In this document: one piece after another, positions 8,655-17,102 of the stretch
How positions within the stretch are numbered: position 1 is the stretch's first letter
Layout: the number at the start of each line of letters is the position of its first letter
Notes under the pieces: generated by a model
What the model saw: the letters and a program-made list of their open reading frames with translations, nothing else
Database searches by the model: none
What the model was told of the DNA's origin: nothing
Made by a program: the position numbers and the translations under genes
Source of the DNA: Hyphomicrobium sp. LHD-15
GTDB lineage: Bacteria; Pseudomonadota; Alphaproteobacteria; Rhizobiales; Hyphomicrobiaceae
Length of the DNA: 64,000 bases
Assembly (NCBI RefSeq): GCF_031157355.1
Contig: NZ_JAVIFT010000003.1
Span: 62,001-126,000, forward strand
Reading direction: 5' to 3'

Positions 8655-10273
8655 CCATTCAATCCCCTGCGCCCGGCGTTTCACTGATACCGGACTCAGC
8701 CCCGTTCTCAGCGGACCAGCGAGCCTGGTTGAACGGCTTCTTTGCCGGCGTCCTGTCGCTCAACGGCGCCGGCCCGGCCGCCATCAGCCCGGATCTCGTC
8801 GCAGGCGCCAGCCTCCCGAATGGAGACGGCGACGACGGCGCAGCTCCCTGGCACGATCCGGCCATCGAAATCGACGAGCGCATGAAGCTCGCAGACGGCC
8901 GCCCCCTCCGCCGCCGCATGATGGCAGCGATGGCCCAGCAGGATTGCGGCCAGTGCGGCTATAATTGCGAAGACTACGCCAACGCCATCACCGAGCAGGC
9001 CGAGCCGCGGCTCAACCTCTGCGTTCCCGGCGGCAAGGCCACCGCCCGCATGCTCAAGACCCTCGTCGAGGAAATGGGCGGCGGCGTGCTCGACCCCGAC
9101 GAAAAAGCCGCCAAGGATGCGGCCAAGTCCGCAAAGCCGGAGAAATCCTCGGACGTTGTGCCCGGCCGCTCGCGCGAAGCCCCTGTACTGGCTCGCTTCG
9201 TCTCGCGCCAGCGCCTCAACGGCGCCGCCTCCGAAAAGATCACAAACCACATCGAGATCGATCTTTCCGAGTGTGGCCTCGACTACGAGCCGGGCGACAG
9301 CTTCGGCATCCTGCCCTCGAACGACCCCGCCCTCGTCGACCGTATTCTTGCTGCGGTCAACGCACCGGCAGACTTTCCGATCGGCGAAAAAACCCTGCGC
9401 GAGGCTCTGATCGAGGACACGTCCCTTTCACCTGCCCCGGATTCGTTGTTCCAGCTCATCACGTATTTGACCGGCGGCGACCGCAAGAAGAAGGCGCAAG
9501 CCCTCGCCAAGGGACAGGACCCGGATGGTGACGCCGCCAACCTGGATGTCCTCGCCGCTCTCGAAAAGTTTCCGAACCTGCATCCCGATCCCGAAGCCTT
9601 CTACGAGGTTCTCGAACCGCTGCAGCCGCGCCTCTACTCGATCTCCTCGTCGATCAAGGCAAACCCGGGACGCGTCTCGCTGACGGTCGATACCGTCCGC
9701 TACGCGATCGGTGAGCGCCAGCGCCTCGGCGTCGCGTCCACCTATCTCGGGGATCGGGTCGAGCCCGGCGCCCACGTGAAAGCCTACGTGCAGAAGGCGC
9801 ACGGCTTCGCACTTCCCAAGGACGGCGCGACACCGATCATCATGGTCGGTCCCGGCACCGGCGTCGCCCCGTTCCGCTCGTTCCTGCAGGAGCGCCACGT
9901 GACGAAGGCCACCGGCCCCGCCTGGCTGTTCTTCGGCCACCAGAAGAGCGCAACCGACTTCTTCTACGAAGGCGAGCTCGGCGTATTCCAGAAAGCCGGC
10001 ACGCTGACCAAGCTCTCCCTTGCCTGGTCACGCGACGCCGCCGAGAAGGTCTACGTCCAGGATCGCATGCGTGAAGAGGCCGCCGAGCTGTTCGCATGGC
10101 TCGAGAAAGGCGCGCATTTCTATATCTGCGGCGACGCCAAGCGCATGGCCAAGGATGTCGAGACGGCGCTGACCAATGCGGTCGCAGAGCACGGCAAGGT
10201 CTCGGCAGAGGATGCCAAAGCCTACATCGCAGCCCTCAAGAAGGTCGGCCGCTATCAAGCCGACGTCTACTGA
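8651..10273 (+). CDS. NADPH/FAD reductase with N-terminal 4Fe-4S domain
   Basis: 540 residues. The C-terminal two thirds match the FAD and NADPH domains of CysJ/cytochrome P450 reductase: RLYSISSS (about residue 326, FAD), MVGPGTGVAPFRSFLQ (about 397, NADPH), WLFFGHQ and YICGDAKRMAKDV (about 490), ending in YQADVY. There is no flavodoxin/FMN domain. In its place, near residues 98-130, is a 4Fe-4S motif CGQCGYNC...NLCVPGG. Translation is coupled to nirA by an ATGA overlap. The likely role is to pass electrons NADPH-FAD-4Fe-4S to the nitrite reductase, replacing ferredoxin. It could instead serve sulfite reduction, though no other sulfur genes are near. Confidence 0.82.
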   Translation: MTIQSPAPGVSLIPDSAPFSADQRAWLNGFFAGVLSLNGAGPAAISPDLVAGASLPNGDGDDGAAPWHDPAIEIDERMKLADGRPLRRRMMAAMAQQDCGQCGYNCEDYANAITEQAEPRLNLCVPGGKATARMLKTLVEEMGGGVLDPDEKAAKDAAKSAKPEKSSDVVPGRSREAPVLARFVSRQRLNGAASEKITNHIEIDLSECGLDYEPGDSFGILPSNDPALVDRILAAVNAPADFPIGEKTLREALIEDTSLSPAPDSLFQLITYLTGGDRKKKAQALAKGQDPDGDAANLDVLAALEKFPNLHPDPEAFYEVLEPLQPRLYSISSSIKANPGRVSLTVDTVRYAIGERQRLGVASTYLGDRVEPGAHVKAYVQKAHGFALPKDGATPIIMVGPGTGVAPFRSFLQERHVTKATGPAWLFFGHQKSATDFFYEGELGVFQKAGTLTKLSLAWSRDAAEKVYVQDRMREEAAELFAWLEKGAHFYICGDAKRMAKDVETALTNAVAEHGKVSAEDAKAYIAALKKVGRYQADVY

Positions 10274-10283
10274 GGAGCGCCCG

Positions 10284-12989
10284 ATGAACGCCCCGTTGCA
10301 GGCCAAGGCAGTCAAGACGACATGCCCCTATTGCGGGGTCGGATGCGGCGTGCTTGCGCGCCCCGACGGCTTCGGCGGCGCACAGGTGCAGGGCGATCCC
10401 GAGCATCCGGCGAATTTCGGCCGTCTCTGCTCCAAGGGCTCCGCGCTCGGCGAAACGCTGTCGCTCGACGGCCGCCTGTTGCATCCGATGATGCGTGGCC
10501 CGGCCGGCGTCATGGCGAGGGCGCCCTGGGATGACGCGCTCAACGCCGTAGCCAAGGGCTTTCGCGAAACCATTGCGCGGCACGGGCCAGACTCGGTCGC
10601 GTTCTACGTCTCCGGACAGCTTCTGACCGAGGACTATTACGTCGCCAACAAGCTGATGAAGGGGTTCATCGGTTCGGCCAACATCGACACCAACTCGCGC
10701 CTCTGCATGGCATCGTCGGTCGCAGGCCACCGTCGCGCGTTCGGCGCCGACACCGTTCCCGGTTGCTACGAGGATCTGGATGAAGCCGACCTCCTGATCC
10801 TGACCGGATCGAATGCCGCCTGGTGTCATCCGATCCTGTTTCAGCGCATGCTGAAGAACAAGCGTGAGCGCGGCGCACGCATCGTCGTCATCGATCCGCG
10901 CGCGACACCGACGTCCGATGAAGCCGATCTCCTGCTCCAGATCGCGCCAGGCATGGATTCCGTGCTGTTCTCCGGGCTTCTCGCCTATCTCGCCGATCAG
11001 GGCGTTCTCGACCGCGACTACATCCGGGACCACACTAACGGTTTTTCGGAAGCCCTCGCCCGCGCCCGCCACATCGCACCCGACGCCGAAGCCGTCGCCG
11101 AGCAATGCAACGTTCCGCGCGAGCGGATCGAAACGTTCTTTGCCTGGGTCGCGGCCACCCGCAAAACAGTGACGCTCTACTCACAAGGCGTCAACCAATC
11201 GGCGCAAGGCACCGACAAGGTCAACGCCATCATCAATTGCCACCTTGCGACGGGGCGCATTGGCCAGCCTGGCATGGGCCCGTTCTCGCTCACCGGCCAG
11301 CCCAACGCGATGGGCGGCCGTGAGGTCGGCGGGCTCGCCAATCAGCTCGCGGCGCACATGGATTTCGAGCCTGGCAATGTCGACCGCGTACGCCGTTTCT
11401 GGGACGCCCCCGCCGTCGCCCCGCGCCCTGGCCTCAAGGCCGTCGACTTGTTCGATGCTGTAGCCCAGGGCCGCATCAAGGCGCTGTGGATCATGGCGAC
11501 CAACCCCGTCGTAAGCCTGCCGCGCGCCGACGCCGTCCGCACTGCGCTCGGAAATCTCGAGCTTCTCGTCGTGTCCGATGTCGTTGCCGCGACCGACACC
11601 ATCCGCGCAGGCGCCCACATCCTGCTCCCGGCGGCCGGCTGGGGCGAAAAAGACGGAACCGTCACCAACTCGGAGCGGCGCATCTCGCGCCAGCGCGGAT
11701 TTCTGACAACACCGGGAGAAGCGCAACCAGATTGGTGGATCGTTTCCGAAGTCGCAAAACGCATGGGATTCGCCAACGCCTTCAACTATGCGTCGGCCGC
11801 GGAGATCTTCGAGGAGCACTGCGCGCTCTCCGCGTTCGAGAACGGCGGCACGCGCGACTTCGACATCGCCGGTCTCGGCACCCTTTCGCACGAAGACTAC
11901 GCTGCGTTAGACCCCGTCCAATGGCCTGTCGCAAAGAACGAAACCAACGGCGCGAAACGCTTGTTCGCCGCGGGCGGCTTCTACACGCCAGACCGGCGTG
12001 CACGCTTCGTCGCCGTCGCCAAGCCGAAGCTGGCTGCGGAACCGGGTCGTTACTTGCCGCTGCTCCTGAACACCGGGCGCATCCGCGACCAGTGGCACAC
12101 CATGACGCGTACCGGAAAATCCCCACGTCTCGGGGCCCACATCGAAGAGCCGCGCATTGCCGTTCACCCTGACGACGCACAAAGCTTCAACATCGAGGAC
12201 GGCGCCTTCGCCCGCGTCTCGACGCTTCACGGAAGCGCGGTGCTGCGCGTCGCCGTAACGCCGTCCCAGCGCCGGGGCGAAATATTCGCACCTATCCACT
12301 GGAACGGCGAAACTGCCTCAGACGCACGCGTTGGCGCACTCGTTCACGCCGCCTGCGATCCCATCTCCGGCCAGCCGGAAATGAAAGCCACAGAGGCTAC
12401 CATCGCGCCGGTGCAATTCGCCATGCATGGCTTCTTCCTGACGCGCAAGCCGGTCGACTTGCCCACCGGCGTCTGGTGGGCGCGTTCCACCGTCGAAGGT
12501 GGCTTCGGCTACCGGATCGCGGTGCCGTCCTCCAACACCAAGCATTGGGCTGACATTGCGCGCGATCTACTCGGCAACGACGAGATCTATGCCGAACTCT
12601 TGGATGAGGGCCAGGGCCGCTACCGCGCGGCGATCATTCGTGGCGAGACGCTCGACGCCTGTGTGTTCCTGGCCAAGTCGCCTCAAGCGCTCCCTGGCTG
12701 GGAGTGGCTGAAGCAACAGCTTGCTGCGCCATCGCTCACCGAGCCCGCGCGCCGCGCACTGCTCGCCGGTCGCGCCGCGGAAGCCGGTACCGACAGCGGA
12801 CCCGTGGTGTGCGCCTGTTTCGGCGTCGGCCGCAACGCCATCTGCCGCACAATTTCCGACCGGCGCGCGACCTCGCCGGAAGCGGTCGGACGCGAGCTCA
12901 AGGCCGGCACCAACTGCGGCTCCTGCATTCCGGAGATCCGCCGTCTCATCGCCGAGACCGAGGCACAGCCCCAACCGCAAGCGGTGTAA
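10284..12989 (+). CDS. nasA: Assimilatory nitrate reductase, molybdopterin type
   Basis: 901 residues from ATG 10284 (upstream GAGGAG). The N-terminus binds 4Fe-4S (CPYCGVGCG ... LCSKG). The body is a Mo-bisMGD oxidoreductase (SNAAWCHPI, VVIDPRATPT, QGVNQSAQGTDKVNAI, GREVGG, WGEKDGTVTNSERR), and the molydopterin dinucleotide-binding domain follows (LLLNTGRIRDQWHTMTRTGK). Residues about 840-895 form a BFD-like [2Fe-2S] domain with C-x-C (CAC) and C-x2-C (NCGSC). It reduces nitrate to nitrite in the cytoplasm; no Tat signal is present. Last gene of the operon, after the 4Fe-4S reductase by 10 bases. Confidence 0.93.
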   Translation: MNAPLQAKAVKTTCPYCGVGCGVLARPDGFGGAQVQGDPEHPANFGRLCSKGSALGETLSLDGRLLHPMMRGPAGVMARAPWDDALNAVAKGFRETIARHGPDSVAFYVSGQLLTEDYYVANKLMKGFIGSANIDTNSRLCMASSVAGHRRAFGADTVPGCYEDLDEADLLILTGSNAAWCHPILFQRMLKNKRERGARIVVIDPRATPTSDEADLLLQIAPGMDSVLFSGLLAYLADQGVLDRDYIRDHTNGFSEALARARHIAPDAEAVAEQCNVPRERIETFFAWVAATRKTVTLYSQGVNQSAQGTDKVNAIINCHLATGRIGQPGMGPFSLTGQPNAMGGREVGGLANQLAAHMDFEPGNVDRVRRFWDAPAVAPRPGLKAVDLFDAVAQGRIKALWIMATNPVVSLPRADAVRTALGNLELLVVSDVVAATDTIRAGAHILLPAAGWGEKDGTVTNSERRISRQRGFLTTPGEAQPDWWIVSEVAKRMGFANAFNYASAAEIFEEHCALSAFENGGTRDFDIAGLGTLSHEDYAALDPVQWPVAKNETNGAKRLFAAGGFYTPDRRARFVAVAKPKLAAEPGRYLPLLLNTGRIRDQWHTMTRTGKSPRLGAHIEEPRIAVHPDDAQSFNIEDGAFARVSTLHGSAVLRVAVTPSQRRGEIFAPIHWNGETASDARVGALVHAACDPISGQPEMKATEATIAPVQFAMHGFFLTRKPVDLPTGVWWARSTVEGGFGYRIAVPSSNTKHWADIARDLLGNDEIYAELLDEGQGRYRAAIIRGETLDACVFLAKSPQALPGWEWLKQQLAAPSLTEPARRALLAGRAAEAGTDSGPVVCACFGVGRNAICRTISDRRATSPEAVGRELKAGTNCGSCIPEIRRLIAETEAQPQPQAV

Positions 12990-13102
12990 ACACTTCCAAC
13001 CCTCGTCCAGTGCCGTAGGCGCGTCCCTGTCGTCCTCGGAGGTCATGGCAAAGCCATGCTTCGCAGGAACATGCCGGGGGATCCACAATTCATGCACGAG
13101 CG

Positions 13103-13133
13103 CAAAAAAGAACTCCCCGCCGAAGCGGGGAGT
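13103..13133 (-). terminator. Terminator of the porin gene
   Basis: A perfect 9-bp stem with loop CGAA on the plus strand (ACTCCCCGC / GCGGGGAGT, 13112-13133). Read on the minus strand it is followed by TCTTTTTTG. It lies 38 bases past the porin stop. Confidence 0.85.
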
Positions 13134-13170
13134 GGAAACACCATGGTCGTGTTTGAACTCACGACACGAT

Positions 13171-14508
13171 CTAGAACGCGATCAGCCCGCCGAAGCTCAC
13201 GAAGTCCGCATCCTCGATGTCGGTGAGTGCGGCCACGCCGTCAAGCTCGCCCTCGTAGTGCTGATACTTGAGATAGAGGGTCATCGACGCCGCATCGATC
13301 TCCTGCGCGATGCCGCCGCCGAAGCGGTCGAACGAGCTGCCCGTCGCACCGGCAAACAACGCCCCCGGACCCATCTGGTCGTTGTAGCGGGCGTAGTCGC
13401 CATAGACCACGGTCGCACCGAACGGCAGCCACTTCTGGCGAATGCCCGCCTTGACGTAATAGTGCTCGCTGTCCGGCAGCACTCTGGTTCCACCCGTCGA
13501 CCGTACCAGCGTCGCATCGTTGTTGTCCTCGGAACCGTAGGCGCCGTGGAGGAAAAGCCCGCTCGCCAGATGCTGAATGTAGCCGCCGGCCTGGAAATAA
13601 CTCGAACTCTTGTGATCGATGCTGAAGGTGATGCCGCTTCCAGGTGGGCCGGCAATCGCCGCGTTCTCGTCGCTATTCTCCGAGTAACCGATACCGAACG
13701 CCACCTTGAAGCCGGCGACCTCCCCGGCATAGCGGCCCGCGATCTCCCAGAAGTCGTCCTCGCCCCAGCTCGCCGAAGCCGAAAATCCCGCGAAGGTCGG
13801 CGTGTCGTAGCGCACCCCGTTCATGACGATGCCGTTGCAATCGCCGCCGAGCGGAGCCTGCTGCGAATAGCAGAAGCCCATGTTGCCCCAGGTCAACGCC
13901 GGATGCAGAACCCCGGTCGTGCCGCTGCGCAGACGGAACTGCGGAAATCCGTCGAGGAACGTATAGTTGTCGAGAATCTGCGTGCCGGAAAGGTCGGTGA
14001 ACATCGCCGCGCTCTTGGCGGCATGGGCCTGGCGCCCGATACTAACCTTGCCGAATTCCTTGCTTTGCAGATACCAGAACGACATCTGCGTATTGAGATT
14101 GTCGTTCTTGGTCGCGTTCATCTGGTTGATCGGTTCGCCCGCGCCGGAGAAGGCGTTGCCGGTAAGATCTTGAATGCGGAGCATGTAGCCTGCTGTCCAG
14201 CCCGGGACGATCGTCGCCTGCCCGTTGAGCTTCACATGAGTGGATTGCGTCGGCCCGAGCCCATGGACGTAGGCGTTGCTTTCCCCGCCGTCGTCCCAGA
14301 CGGTAATCTCCTGCGCCACATAGCCGGAGATGGTGAGCGAGACCTTCCGGTTCCCCTTGCGGGCCGTGGTCGCTTCGAGCTCGGCCACCCGCTCTTCAAG
14401 ATCGGCGCAGCAGTCGCCACCGAGATCTGCGGAAACAGCGGGCGTGGCCGCGGCCACCGAAGCCGCGAAAAAGAGACCGAGCGTCGTTAATCCGTGATTG
14501 ATCTTCAT
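13171..14508 (-). CDS. Rhizobiales-type outer-membrane porin
   Basis: 445 residues from ATG 14508. A signal peptide (MKINHGLTTLGLFFAASVAA, cleavage near VSA-DL) leads into the Porin_2 start pattern: a Cys pair in DLGGDCCADLEERVAELEA, a short coiled coil for trimerisation, then RKVSLTISGYVAQEI, the first barrel strand. The last residue is phenylalanine (FGGLIAF), as expected for a BAM-inserted barrel. It forms a general diffusion channel in the outer membrane. The strong terminator downstream suggests a monocistronic, abundant message. Substrate selectivity cannot be read from sequence; the porin is convergent with nasA. Confidence 0.88.
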   Translation of the reverse strand: MKINHGLTTLGLFFAASVAAATPAVSADLGGDCCADLEERVAELEATTARKGNRKVSLTISGYVAQEITVWDDGGESNAYVHGLGPTQSTHVKLNGQATIVPGWTAGYMLRIQDLTGNAFSGAGEPINQMNATKNDNLNTQMSFWYLQSKEFGKVSIGRQAHAAKSAAMFTDLSGTQILDNYTFLDGFPQFRLRSGTTGVLHPALTWGNMGFCYSQQAPLGGDCNGIVMNGVRYDTPTFAGFSASASWGEDDFWEIAGRYAGEVAGFKVAFGIGYSENSDENAAIAGPPGSGITFSIDHKSSSYFQAGGYIQHLASGLFLHGAYGSEDNNDATLVRSTGGTRVLPDSEHYYVKAGIRQKWLPFGATVVYGDYARYNDQMGPGALFAGATGSSFDRFGGGIAQEIDAASMTLYLKYQHYEGELDGVAALTDIEDADFVSFGGLIAF

Positions 14509-14617
14509 GTTGTCTTGGCCCACCCAAATGTCTTCAACGCCTTGCAGCGTAGGGGCAAACCCTAAAGGACCGAAAAAAGAACGAGCGCGATAACGGAGCG
14601 CCAAAACCAACTGTGGC

Positions 14618-14642
14618 CGGATTAGCTCACCTTGCTAATCCG
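14618..14642. repeat. 9-bp inverted repeat after idi
   Basis: CGGATTAGC - TCACCTT - GCTAATCCG is a perfect dyad between the porin start and the idi stop. It could end idi transcription on the minus strand, but the following T run is weak (GTTGGTTTTGG), so an operator for the porin gene is also possible. Confidence 0.45.
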
Positions 14643-14672
14643 ATAGGCAAACAGCCTCAAAAGCATCCAGAT

Positions 14673-15245
14673 CTAGACGGGCTGAACCGGGTAAGCGCCG
14701 CTGACCGAGCCCATAAGCGGCGGCGCCAGCGCCATCGGCCAATCCTCGGCGATGTAGCGGCGGAACCATACGCTGAACCGATCCGGCATCGCAGCGATAT
14801 CCGCCCGAACGCTCGCGAGACTGCACCATTGGTAGCCTTCGGCTTCCGCCGGATTGGCCGCGATCGGACCATCGTAGAGGCCGCGAAAGACATGCACGAT
14901 TTCACGCTCGGCAAGACCATTGCCGAAGGCTGCGTCGTAACGCACGAGGCCGAGCCATTCGAGCGGACACGAAAAGCCCATTTCCTCGCCGAGCCTCCGC
15001 ACGGCCGCGGCTTCGACAGCCTCGCCTGGGCGCGGGTGCCCGCAACAGGCGTTGGTCCACAAGCCGCCGGAATGATACTTCGTCGACGCCCGCTTCTGGA
15101 TGAGTTGCCGCCCGCGCGAATCCCACACGATGACCGAAAAGGCGCGATGCAGCAGCGCACGCTGATGCGCGTCGATCTTCTCGGCGGTGCCGATTTCCAG
15201 ATCGTCCTCATCGACGAGAATGAGAGACTCGCAAACGCCTTCCAA
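14673..15245 (-). CDS. idi: Isopentenyl-diphosphate delta-isomerase, type 1
   Basis: 190 residues if started at TTG 15245, which has an ideal AAGGAG six bases upstream; longer frames run back to 15476 but would overlap the tRNA gene. Type 1 Idi is a Nudix-fold enzyme interconverting IPP and DMAPP. Diagnostic parts are HRAFSVIVWD, the catalytic cysteine in WTNACCGHPRPGE, the metal-binding EEMGF, and EGYQWCSL. The length matches bacterial Idi (about 180). It is the only isoprenoid gene in the window. The TTG start may limit expression. Confidence 0.88.
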   Translation of the reverse strand: MEGVCESLILVDEDDLEIGTAEKIDAHQRALLHRAFSVIVWDSRGRQLIQKRASTKYHSGGLWTNACCGHPRPGEAVEAAAVRRLGEEMGFSCPLEWLGLVRYDAAFGNGLAEREIVHVFRGLYDGPIAANPAEAEGYQWCSLASVRADIAAMPDRFSVWFRRYIAEDWPMALAPPLMGSVSGAYPVQPV

Positions 15246-15448
15246 ACTCGAACTCCTTGATCCCTTGGATTGCCGGCGCGAAACAACGCCAGGGCAGCAC
15301 CCGGCGCGACGTGGCATATCGACATTCCAAGCCCGATGCATCAAGACAAGCCGCTGGCAACGGATTGTGCTATGAGGCGCGTGCAAGTGGCGCATGAGCG
15401 GCGCAGTCCGCACGGCGAAAGCTGTTAACTGTTTGATTTTGTTGGCAA

Positions 15449-15525
15449 GGCCCCGTAGCTCAGCTGGATAGAGCACCAGATTCCTAATCTGGGGGTCACA
15501 GGTTCAAATCCTGTCGGGGTCGCCA
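15449..15525 (+). tRNA. tRNA-Arg (anticodon CCT)
   Basis: The cloverleaf folds fully: acceptor GGCCCCG/CGGGGTC (one G-T), D arm GCTC/GAGC, anticodon stem CCAGA/TCTGG with loop TTCCTAA (anticodon CCT, 15483-15485), T arm ACAGG-TTCAAAT-CCTGT, then discriminator G and an encoded CCA. It reads AGG codons. Confidence 0.97.
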
Positions 15526-15890
15526 AAAATTATCAGTGGCGTCAAGGCGTTACGCACCCTTCAAAAATATACCGCCACATCCGCCTTTCTCAAACGTTGG
15601 ACGTCGCCGACACGCGACTTTTCACATTTGTCCGAACGCGGAGCGAGCCGCTCAAAGCCCTGAGCAGGTAAAGCACCCACGAGTCTTATCTAGATCCAAG
15701 GTGCCTTCCTCTTCCTGGCTCCTGCGAATGCCGGCCCCCACCTTCTCCACAGAGGATTGCCGGGTAACGGTCAGTAAACAGTGGATTCCGTGTGCCGTCC
15801 GATTGCTGGCAGCTCGCTGTGCTGATCAAACTAATCCGAACTAGGGCGGTCACGTCGCATCAACTCTGACAATCGGTGTTGCGCTGTCTC
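15526..15890. other. Gene-free stretch after tRNA-Arg
   Basis: No supported gene. Base composition drops compared with the neighbours. No repeat of the tRNA 3' end was found nearby, so there is no direct evidence for an integrated element. Confidence 0.4.
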
Positions 15891-16574
15891 ATGTCCGCTC
15901 CAAAAAACGGGGTTTCGCTGATGTTGGCCTGCACTAAAACCAAGTTCTTCCACTCATTTGAACTTCCAAACGAAACCGTCCACGGCCTCAGCGCTCTAGA
16001 CTCGCAGCGCAGATACGCGGATGTCATTTTCAAGCATTCCGTCGCCGGTAAGTCCGTGGTCGACATCGGCGCGTGGGATGGCTTTTACTCGTTCGAAGCC
16101 GAGCGGCGCGGTGCGTCCCGCGTTCTGGCAACTGATCACTTCTGCTGGTCAGGGCCAGGATGGGGAACCAAGGACGGTTTCGACTACGTCCATGAGCGCC
16201 TGAACTCGAAGGTTGAAAGCCTTGATGTGGACGTCTTCGACTTGGATCCGAAGCAGATCGGAACATTCGACGTCACGATGATGCTTGGCGTCCTTTATCA
16301 CCTCCCAAATCCCTTCGGGGGATTGGAGAAGGCAGCCTCTCTGACCAAGGAGCTATTGGTCGTCGAGACGCACAGCGACATGAACGATCGGCCTGAGCCG
16401 GTCATGCGCTACTATCTGAGCGCCGAGTTGAACGGCGACGGCTCCAACTACTGGGGACCAAATATTCTTTGCCTGGAGAACATGCTGCGGGAGCTTCATT
16501 TCACCAAGTTCGAAACTTGGCGCGCTCCGGGATTTTCAAATAGCGGTCGCATTATCATGCACGCTTGGCGGTAA
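15891..16574 (+). CDS. SAM-dependent methyltransferase, CmoB/DUF1698-like
   Basis: 227 residues from ATG 15891; ATG 15921 is an alternative start. The SAM-binding motif is VVDIGAWDGFYSFEAERRGA, followed by VLATDHFCW; TFDVTMMLGVLYHLPNPFGGLEKAA and LLVVETH are typical of the tRNA mo5U34 methyltransferase-like family. The protein is shorter than true CmoB (about 320) and lacks its N-terminal region, so the substrate may be a small molecule or a glycan. Codon use is more AT-tolerant than the flanking operons (many TTT, CCA, TCA), hinting at transfer. It stands alone downstream of a tRNA gene. Confidence 0.7.
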   Translation: MSAPKNGVSLMLACTKTKFFHSFELPNETVHGLSALDSQRRYADVIFKHSVAGKSVVDIGAWDGFYSFEAERRGASRVLATDHFCWSGPGWGTKDGFDYVHERLNSKVESLDVDVFDLDPKQIGTFDVTMMLGVLYHLPNPFGGLEKAASLTKELLVVETHSDMNDRPEPVMRYYLSAELNGDGSNYWGPNILCLENMLRELHFTKFETWRAPGFSNSGRIIMHAWR

Positions 16575-16703
16575 CGCCCGAACGCCAGCAGGACACCGTT
16601 TGCCAGAAAATCGCGCTGTCGGATATGGACGCCGCCGACGACGCTTGAGCTTCGTTCTAAGCACCGCCCCCGTGGGACGGGACATCGCCTCGTTGGTCCC
16701 CGA

Positions 16704-16799
16704 TCACTCGGGCTCGACACCGGCGAGAGAGCAAAGGAACAGCGTCGGAGCTCCCAGAAAAAATGCAAAAACAAGCGCAGTGGTAATGGCGTAGTCCAT
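16704..16799 (-). CDS. Very small membrane protein, 31 residues
   Basis: ATG 16799 is preceded by GGGAGGG at a normal ribosome-binding distance (16804-16810). The product begins MDYAITTALVFAFFLGAPTL, one hydrophobic segment of about 23 residues, and ends in VEPE. Strength of the SD and the clean membrane helix argue for a real microprotein. Function unknown. It could be chance in non-coding DNA. Confidence 0.4.
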   Translation of the reverse strand: MDYAITTALVFAFFLGAPTLFLCSLAGVEPE

Positions 16800-16969
16800 G
16801 GTTCCCTCCCATCCCCGTTGCACGTCCATAAATCGAAGAGGTGAATAAAGTTCCGCCAAACGCAGGAGCCAGGTCGATCGATCGACATCCGATCTGTTAA
16901 CGCCTGATTAGGACGCTGGCGCCGCGTCGATACCCACGTTCCACGGCCCCCGTGAGCCTCTCCGGACAT

Positions 16970-17086
16970 TCAGAATCGAGCCGTCAGGCTGAACGAAAAA
17001 TGCGGCGCAGACGCGACGCCGAAGTGACGATCCTGGTCACCTGCAGCAAACGCCGCTGGGAACTTTGCACGCACGTTCTGCGTCAT
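16970..17086 (-). pseudogene. Possible C-terminal remnant of an outer-membrane barrel protein
   Basis: A 38-residue frame whose end (GVASAPHFSFSLTARF, then stop) alternates polar and hydrophobic residues and finishes in phenylalanine, like the last strand of a beta barrel. No upstream barrel sequence is joined to it. It sits beside a clearly broken gene, so a decayed remnant is plausible; a chance frame is also possible. Confidence 0.25.
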
Positions 17087-17102
17087 TCCCTTAGTCATTG
17101 AG

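Larger units (their letters stand above)
16575..17102. other. Intergenic region with two very short minus-strand frames
   Basis: Between the methyltransferase and the broken dehydrogenase. It holds a 31-residue membrane ORF (16704-16799) and a fragment ending like an outer-membrane barrel (16970-17086), described separately; nothing else is supported. Confidence 0.4.

Noticed and set aside
13044-13058. CATGGC-AAA-GCCATG hairpin after nasA and nearby REP-like words
   Set aside because: Could be a degenerate repetitive element or a weak terminator, but no second copy was recognised in the window and no T run follows.
12721-14490. Long plus-strand frame across the nasA end and porin
   Set aside because: Antisense to a clear porin with signal peptide, terminal phenylalanine and terminator; composition is that of a shadow frame.
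15449-17102. Integrated element at tRNA-Arg
   Set aside because: No integrase, no repeated tRNA end and no mobility gene were found, so it is reported only as a composition anomaly.
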